Below, in pieces: positions 1 to 7,315 of a DNA stretch of 7,391 bases. The DNA lies in contig DMJQ01000166.1 in the NCBI GenBank assembly GCA_003457065.1, positions 439 through 7,829 of the forward strand, given 5' to 3'. A program made the position numbers and the translations under genes. Origin of the DNA: Clostridiales bacterium. GTDB lineage: Bacteria > Bacillota > Clostridia > Tissierellales > Sedimentibacteraceae. Below the pieces are notes generated by a model, which did not search any database, was not told where the DNA came from, and saw nothing but the letters and a program-made list of their open reading frames with translations. Every line of letters starts with the position of its first letter. The first letter of the stretch is position 1.

Positions 1-413
1 GCTTCAATTTTTTCTACCGCCGATTTGCTGAATTTATTAGCTTTAACAGTAAGCTTCTTAGCAAGTTCACCGTTTCCCAGCACTTTTATACCGTCCAGTT
101 CTTTTTTTATTAACCCTTCTGATTTAAGAATTTCCGGAGTTATCTCTGCTCCGTCTTCAAATTTGTTCAACGCTTCAACATTAATCTCAGCAAACTGAGT
201 TCCAAAAATATTTGTAAATCCTCTTTTTGGAAGTCTCCTGTAAAGAGGCATCTGTCCGCCTTCAAATCCTGGTCTAACTCCACCGCCTGATCGAGATTTT
301 TGACCGTTCATACCTCTGCCGGCAGTTTTTCCTTGTCCTGTGGCTGTACCTCTTCCTAATCTCTTTCTATTTTTTGAACTACCAGGATTAGGTTTTAATT
401 CATGAAGTTTCAT
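1..413 (-). CDS. rplO: 50S ribosomal protein L15, 3' end cut by window edge
   Basis: L15 is a late-assembling 50S protein that binds 23S rRNA. The first 137 codons are present, followed by two bases of the next. The N-terminal part shows the typical glycine- and basic-rich extension, with [22 protein letters not shown] at about residues 19-40 and [24 protein letters not shown] at about 43-66. The family is usually about 146 residues, so only roughly ten residues should lie beyond position 1. The ATG at 411-413 has a TAAGGAGGTG Shine-Dalgarno at 421-430. It lies 22 bases after rpmD, the usual neighbour in the spc operon; secY would be expected next, outside the window. No frameshift is seen. 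Identification is secure. Confidence 0.97.
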   Translation of the reverse strand, partial: MKLHELKPNPGSSKNRKRLGRGTATGQGKTAGRGMNGQKSRSGGGVRPGFEGGQMPLYRRLPKRGFTNIFGTQFAEINVEALNKFEDGAEITPEILKSEGLIKKELDGIKVLGNGELAKKLTVKANKFSKSAVEKIE

Positions 414-435
414 TGTTTAACACCTCCTTATAGTT

Positions 436-612
436 TTATTCAACAACCTCTACCATGTGTTCTACTTTTCTGATCATTCCTCTTATTTGAGGTGTATCTT
501 CTTTTTCAACCACCTGGCCTATTTTTCTCAAACCTAAAGCTTCAATGTTTTTTATCTGGTTAGGTGTTCTTCCACTTAAGCCCTTAGTTTGTTTTATTTT
601 TATCTTTGCCAT
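436..612 (-). CDS. rpmD: 50S ribosomal protein L30
   Basis: L30 is a small 23S rRNA-binding protein of the large subunit, absent from some bacteria but normal in Firmicutes. The 58-residue product begins MAKIKIKQTKGLSGRTPNQ and contains the family pattern of a short basic strand, then a helix with NIEALGLRKIGQVVEKEDTPQIRGMI (about residues 22-47). The family is about 58-60 residues. A GTG at 619-621 could add three residues, but it is part of the AGAGGTG Shine-Dalgarno (619-625) that serves the ATG at 610-612, six bases away, so the shorter start is preferred. It starts 12 bases after the rpsE stop codon, whose last base on this strand is also the first base of that ribosome-binding site, which suggests translational coupling. 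Confidence 0.96.
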   Translation of the reverse strand: MAKIKIKQTKGLSGRTPNQIKNIEALGLRKIGQVVEKEDTPQIRGMIRKVEHMVEVVE

Positions 613-618
613 AATTTT

Positions 619-625
619 CACCTCT
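619..625 (-). promoter_or_regulatory. rpmD ribosome-binding site that decides the start
   Basis: AGAGGTG on the minus strand lies six bases before the ATG at 610-612. It overlaps the in-frame GTG at 619-621 and touches the rpsE stop codon (625-627). This argues for the ATG start of L30 rather than the GTG. It is one of the weaker Shine-Dalgarno sequences in the window, since most genes have GGAGG. Confidence 0.75.
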
Positions 626-1134
626 TAACCTATTATTTCTTCTACTGATTTGCCCCTGACTCTTGCAACATCCTCAGGTTTTTTCAGAAGTTTTAAGGCT
701 TCAATTGTTGCATTTACTACATTCCTAGGATTACTTGATCCTAATGATTTAGTTCTTATGTCTCTGATTCCCGCAAGTTCCAACACTGCACGAACAGGAC
801 CTCCGGCTATGATTCCTGTACCTTCTTTTGCCGGTTTTATAAGAACTCTGCCTGCGCCAAATCTGCCGATTATTTCATGTGGCACTGTTGTGTTGATCAG
901 TGGCACTTCGATCATATTCTTTTTAGCATCCTGGATGGCCTTTCTTATTGCATCCGGAATTTCAATAGCTTTCGCCATTCCTATTCCAACATGACCATTT
1001 TCGTCACCAACAACTACTAACACGCTGAATCTAAAGTTTCTACCGCCTTTAACAACTTTAGTAACACGGTTGATGCTGATAACTTTTTCTTTTACATCCA
1101 ATTGGCTTGCATCTATACGTCCACGTTGTTCCAT
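625..1134 (-). CDS. rpsE: 30S ribosomal protein S5
   Basis: S5 is a 30S protein involved in decoding fidelity and in the mRNA entry/helicase region together with S3 and S4. The 169-residue product has the N-terminal double-stranded-RNA-binding-like domain with the spectinomycin loop [13 protein letters not shown] (about residues 24-36), then [17 protein letters not shown] (about 40-56) and the C-terminal domain with [31 protein letters not shown] (about 93-123). The reading frame stays open back to position 1179, giving a 184-residue version. The ATG at 1132-1134 is chosen because it gives the standard [12 protein letters not shown] start and has a strong Shine-Dalgarno at 1139-1146. The longer version would run into rplR. 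The gap to rplR is 13 bases. The spectinomycin loop looks wild type. Confidence 0.98.
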   Translation of the reverse strand: MEQRGRIDASQLDVKEKVISINRVTKVVKGGRNFRFSVLVVVGDENGHVGIGMAKAIEIPDAIRKAIQDAKKNMIEVPLINTTVPHEIIGRFGAGRVLIKPAKEGTGIIAGGPVRAVLELAGIRDIRTKSLGSSNPRNVVNATIEALKLLKKPEDVARVRGKSVEEIIG

Positions 1135-1138
1135 GACT

Positions 1139-1146
1139 ACCTCCTT
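1139..1146 (-). promoter_or_regulatory. rpsE ribosome-binding site that decides the start
   Basis: AAGGAGGT lies directly after the rplR stop codon and four to five bases before the ATG at 1132-1134. It supports that start over an upstream in-frame ATG inside the end of rplR. Confidence 0.85.
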
Positions 1147-1147
1147 A

Positions 1148-1516
1148 TTAAAATTCAAGTCCGCTTTCTCTTGCTCCATCTGCCAGTAATTTTACTCTTC
1201 CGTGATATAAATATCCGCCTCTGTCAAAGATTACTGACTTCACACCTTTATTTTTCGCTCTTTCTCCTACTGCCTTACCTATCAACTTAGCCGCATCAGA
1301 TTTAGTAAGTTCAGCTACCTGATCTCTTAAGTCTTTATCCAATGTCGATGCAGACGCAAGAGTTACGCCGGTAGCATCATCAATTACTTGAGCGTATATG
1401 TGCTTAGAGCTTTTATATATATTCAATCTTGGTCTCTCAGGAGTTCCTGTGATTTTGTTTCTTATACTATAGTGTCTTCCTAATCTTCTTTGATTTTTAT
1501 CAATTTTTTTAAGCAC
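1148..1516 (-). CDS. rplR: 50S ribosomal protein L18
   Basis: L18 binds 5S rRNA with L5 and helps dock it onto the central protuberance of the 50S subunit. The 122-residue protein has the basic N-terminus [19 protein letters not shown], the strand [24 protein letters not shown] (about residues 24-47), and the strongly conserved C-terminus with [26 protein letters not shown] (about 97-122). Length matches the family (about 117-122). The start is GTG at 1514-1516, with AAAGGAGTGA at 1523-1532 and six bases between; I see no better in-frame ATG nearby. It lies 29 bases after rplF. Confidence 0.98.
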   Translation of the reverse strand: MLKKIDKNQRRLGRHYSIRNKITGTPERPRLNIYKSSKHIYAQVIDDATGVTLASASTLDKDLRDQVAELTKSDAAKLIGKAVGERAKNKGVKSVIFDRGGYLYHGRVKLLADGARESGLEF

Positions 1517-1522
1517 TAATAC

Positions 1523-1532
1523 TCACTCCTTT
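1523..1532 (-). promoter_or_regulatory. rplR ribosome-binding site for a GTG start
   Basis: AAAGGAGTGA lies six bases before the GTG at 1514-1516 and supports use of that non-ATG start codon. Confidence 0.8.
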
Positions 1533-1545
1533 CTCAAATTACTTG

Positions 1546-2085
1546 TTATTTACCAGTTTTACCTGCTTTACGTCTAACAACTTCACCAGTGTATTTAATA
1601 CCCTTGCCCTTGTATGGTTCAGGTCTTCTCCAGTCTCTGATTACAGCTGCATAATTTCCTACCGGCTGTTTATCTATACCTTTAACTATGATTTTATTTG
1701 TACCATCAACTGCTGTTTCGATTCCTTTTGGATCTTCCATTTCAACAGGATGTGAAAAACCTAAGTTTAATACTAATTTTTTGCCTTGCTTTTGTGCTCT
1801 ATATCCAACGCCTACTATTTCAAGTGATTTCTCGAATCCTTCTGTAACACCTAAAACCATGTTGTTAATAAGAGTTCTTGTAAGTCCGTGAAGTGATCTG
1901 TTTTCTTTTTCGTCATTCGGTCTTGAAACATTAATCACTGAGCCTTCAACTTCAATTTTAATTGCTTTTGGAAGCTGTTGTTCAACTTGTCCTTTGGGTC
2001 CCTTAACAACCGCATAGTTGTTTTTATCGATTGACACTTCAACTTTTGCAGGTATATTTACAGGTTTAATACCTATTCTTGACAT
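1546..2085 (-). CDS. rplF: 50S ribosomal protein L6
   Basis: L6 sits near the base of the L7/L12 stalk and the sarcin-ricin loop and supports translation-factor binding. The 179-residue product shows the two repeated L6 domains. The first begins [20 protein letters not shown] and carries [12 protein letters not shown] (about residues 28-39). The second ends in the family signature [25 protein letters not shown] (about 155-179). The family is about 177-180 residues. The ATG at 2083-2085 is preceded by AGGAGGTG with the usual spacing. The gene lies 24 bases after rpsH. No irregularity was seen. Confidence 0.98.
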   Translation of the reverse strand: MSRIGIKPVNIPAKVEVSIDKNNYAVVKGPKGQVEQQLPKAIKIEVEGSVINVSRPNDEKENRSLHGLTRTLINNMVLGVTEGFEKSLEIVGVGYRAQKQGKKLVLNLGFSHPVEMEDPKGIETAVDGTNKIIVKGIDKQPVGNYAAVIRDWRRPEPYKGKGIKYTGEVVRRKAGKTGK

Positions 2086-2109
2086 CTTAGCACCTCCTAT
2101 TCGTTATTA

Positions 2110-2508
2110 TTACCATACGTAGCAGATTACTTCTCCGCCAACACCCTGTGTTCTTGCTTTTTTATCTGTTACGATTCCTTGTGATGTTGAAAGTATAGCT
2201 ATACCCAAGCCGCCTAAAACTTTTGGAGTTTCATCTTTTCCAACGTAAACTCTAAGTCCAGGTTTTGATATCCTCTTAATGCCTGTTATAACTCTTTCCT
2301 TGTTTTGCTGGTATCTAAGTTCAATTCTTATGATACCTTGTTTACCGTCATCTATAACATCAAAACCCTTAATATATCCTTCTTCCAACAATATGTTAGC
2401 TATTTCTTTTTTGATTCTAGAAGCTGGTACATCAACAAATTCATGTTTTGAATGATTAGCATTTCTTATTCTCGTCAACATATCTGCGATAGGATCTGTC
2501 ATTACCAT
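2110..2508 (-). CDS. rpsH: 30S ribosomal protein S8
   Basis: S8 is a primary 16S rRNA-binding protein of the central domain of the 30S subunit. In E. coli it also represses the spc operon by binding near the rplE start; whether that happens here cannot be told from sequence. The 132-residue protein has the N-terminal [15 protein letters not shown], the basic segment [39 protein letters not shown] (about residues 81-119), and the end GGEVICYVW. The start MVMTDP at 2506-2508 is favoured over the second ATG at 2500-2502, because the Shine-Dalgarno at 2515-2523 is eight bases from the first and about fourteen from the second. It lies 30 bases after rpsN. Confidence 0.98.
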   Translation of the reverse strand: MVMTDPIADMLTRIRNANHSKHEFVDVPASRIKKEIANILLEEGYIKGFDVIDDGKQGIIRIELRYQQNKERVITGIKRISKPGLRVYVGKDETPKVLGGLGIAILSTSQGIVTDKKARTQGVGGEVICYVW

Positions 2509-2514
2509 GTAAGT

Positions 2515-2523
2515 AACCTCCTT
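2515..2523 (-). promoter_or_regulatory. rpsH ribosome-binding site that decides between two ATGs
   Basis: AAGGAGGTT is spaced correctly for the ATG at 2506-2508 and too far for the ATG at 2500-2502, so S8 most likely begins MVMTDP. Confidence 0.75.
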
Positions 2524-2538
2524 CCATTTTATAAAATT

Positions 2539-2724
2539 TTACCAACTAGCTTTTTTAACGCCAGGTATCTGACCTTTGTAAGCCAGTTCTCTAAAGCATA
2601 TACGGCATATACCGAATTTCCTTAAATAAGCATGAGGTCTTCCACAAATTTTGCATCTTGTATATTCTCTGGTTGAGAATTTTTGTTTTCTCTGTTGTTT
2701 AACTTTTAGAGATGTCTTTGCCAT
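2539..2724 (-). CDS. rpsN: 30S ribosomal protein S14, zinc-binding type
   Basis: S14 is a 30S head protein needed late in assembly. This is the short zinc-ribbon form (about 61 residues, often called type Z). Four cysteines form two CxxC pairs at Cys24/Cys27 (CKIC) and Cys40/Cys43 (CRIC), with [34 protein letters not shown] as the conserved core and end. The longer form of about 89-101 residues, found in E. coli and as zinc-independent paralogs in some Firmicutes, lacks this pattern. The ATG at 2722-2724 follows GGGAGGG, which abuts the rplE stop codon. The gap to rplE is 14 bases. The intact cysteines imply zinc binding. Confidence 0.98.
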   Translation of the reverse strand: MAKTSLKVKQQRKQKFSTREYTRCKICGRPHAYLRKFGICRICFRELAYKGQIPGVKKASW

Positions 2725-2738
2725 TTTCGTTCCCTCCC

Positions 2739-3278
2739 TTACTTACTAAAAGGCATTCCCATTAATTTCAAAAGCTCACGTGCCTCTTCATCTGTATTAG
2801 CTGTGGTCGTTATGATTATGTCCATACCTCTTATTTTATCGATCTTATCATAATTAATTTCCGGGAAAATCAACTGTTCTTTAATACCTAAAGCATAGTT
2901 TCCTCTTCCGTCAAATGACGTTTTTGAAACGCCTCTGAAGTCTCTAACTCTTGGTAATGCAATGTTAACAAGTTTATCAAGGAATTCGTACATGTGATTT
3001 CCTCTCATTGTAACTTTGCATCCAACAGCCATGCCTTCTCTTAATTTAAAGTTAGAAATTGATTTTCTGGCTTTAGTAACAACAGGTTTCTGACCTGCTA
3101 TAATAGTCAGCTCTTCAACTGCGTTGTCTAAGAATTTTTGGTTTTCCTTAGCTTCGCCAACGCCCATATTAATTACTATCTTATCTATTTTAGGTGCCTG
3201 CATAATGCTTTTATACTGAAACTTTTCCATCAGTGCCGGCACTACTTGTTCATCATATGTCGTTTTTAATCTAGCCAT
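2739..3278 (-). CDS. rplE: 50S ribosomal protein L5
   Basis: L5 binds 5S rRNA together with L18, forms part of the central protuberance and contacts the P-site tRNA. The 179-residue product contains the L5 core: [46 protein letters not shown] (about residues 37-82), [23 protein letters not shown] (about 96-118), and [24 protein letters not shown] (about 124-147). The family is about 179 residues in Firmicutes. The ATG at 3276-3278 follows AAGGGAGGT at 3288-3296. The gap to rplX is 27 bases. This junction is where S8 binds spc mRNA in E. coli; I could not recognise a convincing copy of that site here. Confidence 0.98.
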   Translation of the reverse strand: MARLKTTYDEQVVPALMEKFQYKSIMQAPKIDKIVINMGVGEAKENQKFLDNAVEELTIIAGQKPVVTKARKSISNFKLREGMAVGCKVTMRGNHMYEFLDKLVNIALPRVRDFRGVSKTSFDGRGNYALGIKEQLIFPEINYDKIDKIRGMDIIITTTANTDEEARELLKLMGMPFSK

Positions 3279-3305
3279 ATAGTTCGTACCTCCCTTCGAG
3301 CATTA

Positions 3306-3611
3306 TTATAAAACCGAACCGCACTTTTTACATGCTCTTACTTTTTTTCCGTTTTCTATTTTAATTTCAGTTCTAACGCCTGATTTGCATTTATCACAAT
3401 ATAGCATAACATTTGAAGCAGTAATAGCGCCTTCTTGGTGCAATATTCCGGCTTGCTGAATATCTCTGGTTGCTTTCTGATGTTTTGTAACCATGTTTAC
3501 GCCTTCAACGATGACTCTGTTCTGCTTTGGCATGCTGGTAAGTATTTTTCCGATCTTACCTCTGTCGCTGCCTGTTATAACTACGACTTTATCGCCTTTC
3601 TTTACGTGCAT
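3306..3611 (-). CDS. rplX: 50S ribosomal protein L24, four-cysteine form
   Basis: L24 is an assembly-initiating 50S protein that binds the 5' domain of 23S rRNA near the tunnel exit. The 101-residue product has the KOW motif at about residues 5-23 (KGDKVVVITGSDRGKIGKI), then VIVEGVNMVTKHQKA. The C-terminal part holds two CxxC pairs, Cys72/Cys75 (CDKC) and Cys94/Cys97 (CKKC), a spacing that suggests a zinc ribbon. Bacillus subtilis L24 lacks these cysteines, so this is the cysteine-plus variant. Metal binding is inferred from the cysteines. The ATG at 3609-3611 has AGGAGGTG at 3619-3626. The gap to rplN is 16 bases. Confidence 0.98.
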   Translation of the reverse strand: MHVKKGDKVVVITGSDRGKIGKILTSMPKQNRVIVEGVNMVTKHQKATRDIQQAGILHQEGAITASNVMLYCDKCKSGVRTEIKIENGKKVRACKKCGSVL

Positions 3612-3627
3612 CTTTATACACCTCCTA

Positions 3628-3996
3628 TTAAAGTACTTCCGGTGCCAGTGAGATTATCTTCATAAACTTCCCGTCTCTTAGTTCTCTTGTTACAGGTCCA
3701 AATATACGAGTTCCAACCGGTGTTTTGTCGTCTTTAATAATAACCGCCGCATTTTCATCAAATCTGATGTATGTGCCGTCTTTTCTTCTAACACCTTTTT
3801 TAGTTCTCACGATTACAGCCTTAACCACATCACCCTTCTTAACAACTCCTCCAGGTGTTGCAGATTTAACCGTACATACAATTGTATCGCCAATGTTGCC
3901 GTATTTCACTACTGAACCGCCCATCACTCTTATTACAAGAACTTCTTTAGCTCCGGAATTGTCTGCGACTCTCAGTCTTGACTCAGTTTGTATCAT
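3628..3996 (-). CDS. rplN: 50S ribosomal protein L14
   Basis: L14 lies at the subunit interface of the 50S, forming bridges to 16S rRNA, and is a binding site for the silencing factor RsfS in many bacteria. The 122-residue product has exactly the family length. It shows [27 protein letters not shown] at the start, [33 protein letters not shown] (about residues 55-87), and the end [28 protein letters not shown] (about 95-122). The ATG at 3994-3996 has AAGGGAGGT at 4004-4012. The 31-base gap to rpsQ corresponds to the S10/spc operon boundary in E. coli. It is too short to hold a separate promoter and terminator, so the two blocks probably form one transcript here. Confidence 0.98.
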   Translation of the reverse strand: MIQTESRLRVADNSGAKEVLVIRVMGGSVVKYGNIGDTIVCTVKSATPGGVVKKGDVVKAVIVRTKKGVRRKDGTYIRFDENAAVIIKDDKTPVGTRIFGPVTRELRDGKFMKIISLAPEVL

Positions 3997-4027
3997 GACT
4001 TCTACCTCCCTTCAATTGTCTTAGGGT

Positions 4028-4282
4028 CTATTTAGCTTCCTCTAATATTTCAACTAATCTCCAGCATTTTTCTTTTGATAATGGTCTGGTTTCCATTATT
4101 TTAACTATATCTCCAACTTTGCACTTGTTCTCTTCATCATGTGCTTTGTATTTTTTAGTCATTTTTATTTGTTTTTTATAAAGAGGATGTGCTACAAGTT
4201 TTTCAGTAGCAACTACGATTGTTTTATCCATTTTATCACTGACTACTTTTCCAATTCTTACTTTTCTGTTGCCTCTTTCCAA
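4028..4282 (-). CDS. rpsQ: 30S ribosomal protein S17, TTG start
   Basis: S17 is a primary 16S rRNA-binding protein (5' domain) with an OB fold. The 84-residue product contains [23 protein letters not shown] (about residues 6-28), [21 protein letters not shown] (about 32-52) and the signature [28 protein letters not shown] (about 57-84). Length is normal. The codon at 4280-4282 is TTG. A strong AAAGGAGGA lies at 4291-4299, nine bases between GGAGG and the TTG, and no in-frame ATG or GTG was found just upstream, so the TTG start is well supported. The gap to rpmC is 21 bases. Confidence 0.97.
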   Translation of the reverse strand: MERGNRKVRIGKVVSDKMDKTIVVATEKLVAHPLYKKQIKMTKKYKAHDEENKCKVGDIVKIMETRPLSKEKCWRLVEILEEAK

Positions 4283-4290
4283 AGTAAAGA

Positions 4291-4299
4291 TCCTCCTTT
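4291..4299 (-). promoter_or_regulatory. rpsQ ribosome-binding site for a TTG start
   Basis: AAAGGAGGA on the minus strand precedes the TTG at 4280-4282 by nine bases counted from GGAGG. It lies in the 21-base gap after rpmC and is the main evidence for this rare start codon. Confidence 0.8.
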
Positions 4300-4303
4300 C
4301 TTA

Positions 4304-4507
4304 TTACTGCGCACTAATATTCAATTCACGTTCTCTGAGAACTGTCTTAACACGCGCAATATCTTTCTTGACTTTTTTTATTCTCATCGGATTGTCAAGT
4401 TCTCCGGTTGCAAGTTGAAATCTTAAATTGAAAAGTTCTGTTTTTAAATCTGAAACAGATTTATTCAGCTCTTCAACAGATTTATTTCTTAATTCATTAG
4501 CTTTCAT
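4304..4507 (-). CDS. rpmC: 50S ribosomal protein L29
   Basis: L29 sits at the peptide exit tunnel next to L23 and forms part of the docking area for trigger factor and SRP. The 67-residue product is a helical hairpin: [63 protein letters not shown], matching the family in length and in the [12 protein letters not shown] and [13 protein letters not shown] motifs. The frame is open further upstream to 4582, but that extension lies wholly inside rplP and has no L29 character. The ATG at 4505-4507 is chosen because it gives the standard MKANELR start and has a Shine-Dalgarno-like sequence just upstream. It overlaps the rplP end by 11 bases, so translation is probably coupled. Confidence 0.97.
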   Translation of the reverse strand: MKANELRNKSVEELNKSVSDLKTELFNLRFQLATGELDNPMRIKKVKKDIARVKTVLRERELNISAQ

Positions 4508-4940
4508 TTGCTTCACCATCCTTTTCTGATGCCTGATCTTTGGTAACAAATTTGCATTTGATAGGCAATTTATGCATGGCAAGTCTCATTGCTTCTCTCG
4601 CTACTTCTTCAGAAACCCCTGACATTTCAAATAATACTCTGCCCGGTTTAACTACTGCCACCCAGTATTCAGGTGATCCCTTTCCTTTACCCATACGAGT
4701 TTCGGCTGGTTTTTTTGTTACTGGTTTATCTGGGAATATTTTAATCCAAATTTGACCGCCTCTCTTGACAGCTCTTGTCATTGCCCTTCTGGCAGCTTCT
4801 ATCTGGTTTGATGTAATCCAAGCTGGTTCTAATGCTTGAAGCCCGTATTCGCCGTATGTGACTTTGTTGCCTCTCGTTGCAACACCTGTCATTCTTCCTC
4901 TTTGTTGTTTACGACGTTTAACTCTTTTAGGCATTAACAT
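4497..4940 (-). CDS. rplP: 50S ribosomal protein L16
   Basis: L16 lies near the peptidyl-transferase centre and the A-site tRNA elbow and is needed for late 50S maturation. The 147-residue product begins [25 protein letters not shown] and carries [24 protein letters not shown] (about residues 33-56), [40 protein letters not shown] (about 67-106) and a tail, [13 protein letters not shown], a few residues longer and more acidic than usual. A second ATG at 4932-4934 is possible, but the first at 4938-4940 has GGAGG seven bases away and gives the common MLMPKR start. The gene follows rpsC by 27 bases and its last 11 bases overlap rpmC. Confidence 0.98.
   Translation of the reverse strand: MLMPKRVKRRKQQRGRMTGVATRGNKVTYGEYGLQALEPAWITSNQIEAARRAMTRAVKRGGQIWIKIFPDKPVTKKPAETRMGKGKGSPEYWVAVVKPGRVLFEMSGVSEEVAREAMRLAMHKLPIKCKFVTKDQASEKDGEANES
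4514..4523 (-). promoter_or_regulatory. rpmC ribosome-binding site inside the end of rplP
   Basis: AAGGATGGTG resembles AAGGAGGTG with one extra base and lies about six bases before the ATG at 4505-4507. It sits inside the last codons of rplP, so ribosomes finishing rplP would expose it. It is weaker than the other sites in the window. Confidence 0.6.
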
Positions 4941-4967
4941 AATTGTTCCTCCTTCCTTAAGGACTTA

Positions 4968-5708
4968 TTACTTTCTCTCTCTCTTAAAATTATTGTTTGG
5001 TCTTCTTCTTCTCTTATTATCTCTATTGTCATTCAATGCCTTTGTAGGTTCTTGATTGTCTGATAATAATGAACCTTTCTTTCTAAGAACTTCTCCTCTG
5101 CAAATCCAAACCTTAACAGGTATTTTACCGAATGTTGTGTTTGCTTCCGCAAATCCGTAGCTTATGTCAGCTCTTAAAGTCTGAAGAGGTATTTTACCGT
5201 CTGAATATCCTTCGGTTCTTGCCATATCAGCTCCGTTCAGTCTTCCTGATATGGAAGTCTTAATCCCCTTTGCACCTAATTTCATTGTTCTTTGCATTGC
5301 CTGTTTCATAGCCCTTCTGAAAGAAATACGTTTCTCAATCTGGCTGGCTATATTTTCCGCAACTAACTGAGCGTTTAACTCAGGAACCTTAACTTCTTCT
5401 ACATTTACTATAACAGTCTTACCGGTAATATTCTCGATACTTGCTTTTAAGCTATCAACGCCAGTACCGCCTTTTCCGATTATCATACCTGGTTTTGCTG
5501 TGAATATACTTATTTTAATTCTGCTGGCAAATCTTTCGATTTCTATTTTTGCTATTCCTGCCTGATTCATTCTTTCTTCTATAAATTCACGAATCTTGTA
5601 ATCTTCAGCTAAATTTTCACCGAAGTTCTTTTTGTCAGCATACCATTTAGAGTCCCAATCATTGATTATTCCGACTCTAAGTCCATGAGGATTCACCTTC
5701 TGACCCAT
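4968..5708 (-). CDS. rpsC: 30S ribosomal protein S3 with basic C-terminal tail
   Basis: S3 is in the 30S head at the mRNA entry channel and has helicase-associated function with S4 and S5. The 246-residue product starts [29 protein letters not shown]. It contains the KH motif PGMIIGKGG (about residues 73-81), then the C-terminal domain [55 protein letters not shown] (about 154-208). Bacillus S3 is about 218 residues, so this copy carries some 28 extra residues, rich in Asn, Arg and Lys, that end [16 protein letters not shown]. Variable basic tails are known in this family. The ATG at 5706-5708 has AGGAGGT at 5714-5720. The gap to rplV is 20 bases. Confidence 0.98.
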   Translation of the reverse strand: MGQKVNPHGLRVGIINDWDSKWYADKKNFGENLAEDYKIREFIEERMNQAGIAKIEIERFASRIKISIFTAKPGMIIGKGGTGVDSLKASIENITGKTVIVNVEEVKVPELNAQLVAENIASQIEKRISFRRAMKQAMQRTMKLGAKGIKTSISGRLNGADMARTEGYSDGKIPLQTLRADISYGFAEANTTFGKIPVKVWICRGEVLRKKGSLLSDNQEPTKALNDNRDNKRRRRPNNNFKRERK

Positions 5709-5728
5709 TTTTTACCTCCTTTACTGAT

Positions 5729-6064
5729 CTATTCTCTCTCTTTAACTACAGCTCCAATGTGGCTGCTTCTCTTTAGTATTTTATATGCGCTTCCCTTTGA
5801 TCTTGGCCTCCATCTCTTAAGAGTCGGTCCTTGATTAGCATAAACTTCGGAAACATATAATTTTTCTCTATCCATGTCAAAGTTGTTCTCTGCGTTAGCA
5901 GTAGCTGATTTAACTACCTTTTCTAAAATTTTAGCTCCTTTGCTGGGATAAAATTTTAAAATTGCCAAAGCTTCGTCAACTTGCTTTCCTCTTACCATAT
6001 CACACACGAATCTCATTTTTCTTGGTGATACTCTTATATATTTAGCAACTGCTCTAGCTTCCAT
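5729..6064 (-). CDS. rplV: 50S ribosomal protein L22
   Basis: L22 has a globular domain on the 50S surface and a long beta-hairpin that lines the nascent-peptide tunnel near the macrolide site. The 111-residue product matches the family length. It shows [23 protein letters not shown] (about residues 5-27), [16 protein letters not shown] (about 50-65) and the hairpin region [33 protein letters not shown] (about 71-103). Deletions or duplications in that hairpin give macrolide resistance in other bacteria; none is evident here. The ATG at 6062-6064 has GGGAGG about nine bases upstream (6074-6079). The gap to rpsS is 18 bases. Confidence 0.98.
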   Translation of the reverse strand: MEARAVAKYIRVSPRKMRFVCDMVRGKQVDEALAILKFYPSKGAKILEKVVKSATANAENNFDMDREKLYVSEVYANQGPTLKRWRPRSKGSAYKILKRSSHIGAVVKERE

Positions 6065-6082
6065 TTAAGCTTGCCTCCCTTC

Positions 6083-6364
6083 TTATTTAACTTTTGAAGA
6101 TTTATCAGTCTTATCATGTCCTCTATAAGTTCTTGTAGGAGCAAATTCACCGAGTTTGTGTCCGACCATATCTTCAGTTATATATACAGGAACGTGCTTT
6201 CTGCCATCATGTATAGCTAATGTATGGCCTACCATATCGGGGAATATTGTTGATCTTCTAGACCAAGTTTTTAATACTTTTTTATTGTTGGCTTCATTCA
6301 TTTCCACGATCTTTTTCATAAGACTTGGTTCACAATAAGGCCCTTTTTTTAATGATCTACCCAT
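6083..6364 (-). CDS. rpsS: 30S ribosomal protein S19
   Basis: S19 forms part of the 30S head, pairs with S13 and takes part in bridges to the large subunit. The 93-residue product shows [19 protein letters not shown] at the start, [50 protein letters not shown] (about residues 34-83, with the family signature at 65-83), and a basic end. Length is normal. The ATG at 6362-6364 has AAAGGAGGA upstream, nine bases from GGAGG at 6374-6378. The gap to rplB is 28 bases. Confidence 0.98.
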   Translation of the reverse strand: MGRSLKKGPYCEPSLMKKIVEMNEANNKKVLKTWSRRSTIFPDMVGHTLAIHDGRKHVPVYITEDMVGHKLGEFAPTRTYRGHDKTDKSSKVK

Positions 6365-6392
6365 TCACTATTTCCTCCTTTCAGTCCTGCAA

Positions 6393-7226
6393 CTATTTAT
6401 CATTTCTACTCTTAACGATCATACTGTTAGATTTCTTATTTTTCTTACGAGTCTTCCAGCCAAGTGTTGGTTTACCCCAAGGAGTAACAGGACTTGGTCT
6501 TCCTATAGGAGCTCGACCTTCTCCACCGCCGTGAGGGTGGTCGTTAGGGTTCATAACACTACCTCTTACAGTAGGTCTGATTCCCATGTGTCTTTTTCTT
6601 CCGGCTTTACCTATTGATATATTCTCGTGGTCCAAATTTCCTACCTGACCGATTGTAGCTCTGCAGTCCATGCTTATCATTCTTACTTCACCGCTTGGAA
6701 GTCTTACCTGTGCGTACTTGCCTTCCTTAGCCATAAGCTGTGCTGAATTACCTGCTGAACGTACCATCTGAGCACCTTTGCCGGGTTTTAATTCTATGTT
6801 GTGAATTAATGTACCCACAGGAATGTTTCTTACAGGAAGAGCATTTCCGATTTTAATATCTGCATCAGATCCTGAAACAATTGTATCTCCTACTTTTAAT
6901 TTGTAAGGAGCGATAATATATCTTTTTTCTCCGTCAACATAATTGATGAGTGCTATATTTGCGCTTCTGTTCGGATCATATTCGATTGATGCAACTTTTC
7001 CGGGTACTCCATCTTTATTTCTTTTAAAATCAATGATTCTATATTTTCTCTTCTCTCCACCGCCTTGATGACGAACAGTTATTCTGCCGTATGAGTTTCT
7101 TCCGGCTTTGTTTTTTAATGGAGTTAAAAGAGATTTCTCTGGTTCATTAGTTGTTATTTCTTCAAATGTTGAAACTGTCATTTGTCTCAACGCCGGAGAG
7201 GTTGGTCTGTATTTTCTAATACCCAT
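6393..7226 (-). CDS. rplB: 50S ribosomal protein L2
   Basis: L2 is a primary 23S rRNA-binding protein required for subunit association and for an active peptidyl-transferase centre. The 277-residue product contains the N-terminal RNA-binding part with [29 protein letters not shown] (about residues 41-69), the OB/SH3-like middle with [27 protein letters not shown] (about 138-164), and the near-invariant loop [19 protein letters not shown] (about 225-243), which holds the histidines linked to peptidyl-transferase function in E. coli. The basic tail [12 protein letters not shown] follows. The ATG at 7224-7226 has GGAGG at 7235-7239, eight bases away. It is the first gene visible in the cluster. 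rplW is expected upstream but is not recognisable in the next 165 bases. Confidence 0.99.
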   Translation of the reverse strand: MGIRKYRPTSPALRQMTVSTFEEITTNEPEKSLLTPLKNKAGRNSYGRITVRHQGGGEKRKYRIIDFKRNKDGVPGKVASIEYDPNRSANIALINYVDGEKRYIIAPYKLKVGDTIVSGSDADIKIGNALPVRNIPVGTLIHNIELKPGKGAQMVRSAGNSAQLMAKEGKYAQVRLPSGEVRMISMDCRATIGQVGNLDHENISIGKAGRKRHMGIRPTVRGSVMNPNDHPHGGGEGRAPIGRPSPVTPWGKPTLGWKTRKKNKKSNSMIVKSRNDK

Positions 7227-7276
7227 GAGATTTTCCTCCTTTATTTGATCTACTATCTTTTAATTACATTCTTTGC

Positions 7277-7313
7277 AATGAGATTCTCGTAGAAACTCGA
7301 ACGCAGTCTCATT
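7277..7313. repeat. Inverted repeat, 7-base arms
   Basis: AATGAGA at 7277-7283 and TCTCATT at 7307-7313 are perfect reverse complements with 23 bases between them. Inside the loop, TTCT (7284-7287) and AGAA (7291-7294) can form a second small hairpin. Confidence 0.65.
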
Positions 7314-7315
7314 CA

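Noticed and set aside
650..994. Plus-strand open frame of 114 codons across rpsE
   Set aside because: It lies entirely antisense to S5, has no recognisable family and no ribosome-binding site. The same applies to the other plus-strand frames at 1543-1755, 1688-1891, 3725-4024, 4139-4426, 4540-4755, 4858-5055, 6156-6338 and 6325-6534.
1135..1179. Longer rpsE start giving a 184-residue S5
   Set aside because: The extension overlaps the end of rplR and is not part of S5. The ATG at 1132-1134 has a strong Shine-Dalgarno and gives the family start.
3282..3319. GTTCG (3282-3286) and CGAAC (3315-3319) inverted repeat at the rplX-rplE junction, as a possible S8-binding regulatory hairpin
   Set aside because: The arms are only five bases with 28 between them, and I could not find the internal-loop features of the E. 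coli S8 site. Chance is the simpler reading. RNA folding plus comparison with relatives would settle it.
3997..4027. A separate spc promoter between rpsQ and rplN
   Set aside because: The gap is only 31 bases, mostly ribosome-binding site, and no -35/-10 pair fits. A promoter inside rpsQ cannot be excluded but I saw none.
4508..4582. Longer rpmC start giving a 92-residue L29
   Set aside because: The extra 25 residues are rplP read in another frame, do not resemble L29, and the standard MKANELR start lies at 4507 behind a plausible ribosome-binding site.
7245..7281. Weak promoter upstream of rplB (TTGCAA, 17 bases, TAGTAG on the minus strand)
   Set aside because: The -10 box matches the consensus at only about half its positions, and an AT-rich stretch would yield such matches by chance.
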